Part shown: in pieces, positions 6,226-6,777 of the stretch
How the letters are laid out: the number at the start of each line of letters is the position of its first letter
How positions within the stretch are numbered: position 1 is the stretch's first letter
DNA from: an uncultured Kiloniellales bacterium
GTDB lineage: Bacteria; Pseudomonadota; Alphaproteobacteria; Kiloniellales; JAKSDN01
NCBI GenBank assembly: GCA_937974415.1
Contig: CALJXB010000102.1
Location: 1 to 6,777, forward strand
Length of the DNA: 6,777 bases
Reading direction: 5' to 3'
Made by a program: the position numbers and the translations under genes
The notes under the pieces: model-generated
What the model was told of the DNA's origin: nothing
The model's database searches: none
Seen by the model: the letters and a program-made list of their open reading frames with translations, nothing else

Positions 6226-6777
6226 CTACGCCTGACGATATTGGCGCCCCCCGAAGGCGACCTCCCAGCTATCCGGGCTGAAGCCCTCGACGATGTCTTC
6301 GAGCCGCTTCATGTCCTTGGCCACCGCGGGCCGAGCCGCGATCCGCTCGAACCAGCGCTTGACGGTGGGATAGTCGTTGATGTCCTGACGCTGGCGCTCG
6401 TGCAGCCGGCACCAGGGAAAGATCGCCATGTCGGCGATGGTATACTCGTCGGCGGCGACATAGTCGTGGGAGGAGAGGCGCTTGTCGAGGACGCTGTAGA
6501 GCCGTCCGGCCTCGTTGGTGTAGCGCTCCTGGGCGTAGGGCAGGACGACGGGGTTGCCGGGGCGCATGGGGGCGTAGCGGTTGAAGTGGTGGGCCTGGCC
6601 CAGCATCGGCCCGAAACCGCCGATCTGCCACATCAGCCACTGCAATGTTTCCCATCGCCTGTCCGGCTCCTGGGGCAAGAAACGGCCGGTCTTCTCGGCC
6701 AGATAGAGCAGGATCGCTCCCGACTCGAACAGCGCGATCTCCTCGCCGCCGGGCCCGTCGTGGTCGACGATCGCCGG
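6226..6777 (-). CDS. yfcG: YfcG/YghU-like glutathione transferase, N-terminus outside window
   Basis: This Nu-class glutathione S-transferase (YfcG type, with glutathione-dependent disulfide-bond reductase activity in E. coli) is probably cytosolic. The 183 residues seen begin at the cis-proline of the thioredoxin-like domain (PAIVDH), so about 50 residues lie beyond the right edge. The glutathione-binding LFESGAILLYLAEKTG follows, then the Nu-class hallmark TLQWLMWQIGGFGPMLGQ and HHFNRYAP, which match E. coli YfcG almost residue for residue. Next come ERYTNEAGRLYSVLDKRL and the helical-domain N-cap YTIADMAIFPW, then VKRWFERIAARPAV. The frame is open to the window end with no start codon of its own; a TTG at 6678 falls in mid-domain and is not a start. 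The C-terminus carries about 30 residues after the ARPAV helix, as in YfcG. Assignment to YfcG rather than YghU rests on the shorter C-terminal end and close motif match. Confidence 0.9.
   Translation of the reverse strand, partial: PAIVDHDGPGGEEIALFESGAILLYLAEKTGRFLPQEPDRRWETLQWLMWQIGGFGPMLGQAHHFNRYAPMRPGNPVVLPYAQERYTNEAGRLYSVLDKRLSSHDYVAADEYTIADMAIFPWCRLHERQRQDINDYPTVKRWFERIAARPAVAKDMKRLEDIVEGFSPDSWEVAFGGRQYRQA

Overview
This GC-rich window most likely comes from an alphaproteobacterium, possibly a Rhodospirillales-type lineage. The main reason is a MipZ-type ATPase, since MipZ is a division-site regulator essentially confined to Alphaproteobacteria. A divergent DedD-like SPOR domain joined to Sel1 repeats, and an Upp with typical proteobacterial motifs, fit this. 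Genus cannot be told from the sequence.

Layout from left to right: (1) a plus-strand gene, cut at its 5' end by the window edge, for an exported Sel1-repeat protein with a long low-complexity linker and a C-terminal SPOR domain (1-1280). (2) Facing it, a minus-strand gene (1413-2828) for a MipZ-like ParA/MinD-superfamily ATPase carrying a TerB-like helical domain at its N-terminus. (3) A gene-free stretch of about 510 bases (2829-3342). Its right part is strikingly AT-rich and holds two perfect inverted repeats and a plausible promoter. (4) A divergent plus-strand gene (3343-5430) for an AAA+ ATPase with a roughly 310-residue disordered N-terminus and a possible winged-helix end. (5) On the minus strand, uracil phosphoribosyltransferase upp (5509-6141). 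(6) Upstream of upp on the same strand, the C-terminal three quarters of a YfcG-like glutathione transferase (6226-6777, running off the right edge).

The right end (upp, GST) is ordinary housekeeping sequence. The interesting part is the centre: two P-loop ATPases of different classes, both with unusual N-terminal extensions, diverge from a shared control region. The MipZ part suggests a role in positioning something on the nucleoid or at the division site. The AAA+ part resembles Orc/Cdc6- or STAND-type DNA- or protein-remodelling ATPases. That the two work together is an inference from gene arrangement only. The neighbouring SPOR protein would act at septal peptidoglycan, so a cell-division theme is possible but not shown.

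No RNA genes, insertion sequences, CRISPR arrays or attachment sites were seen.
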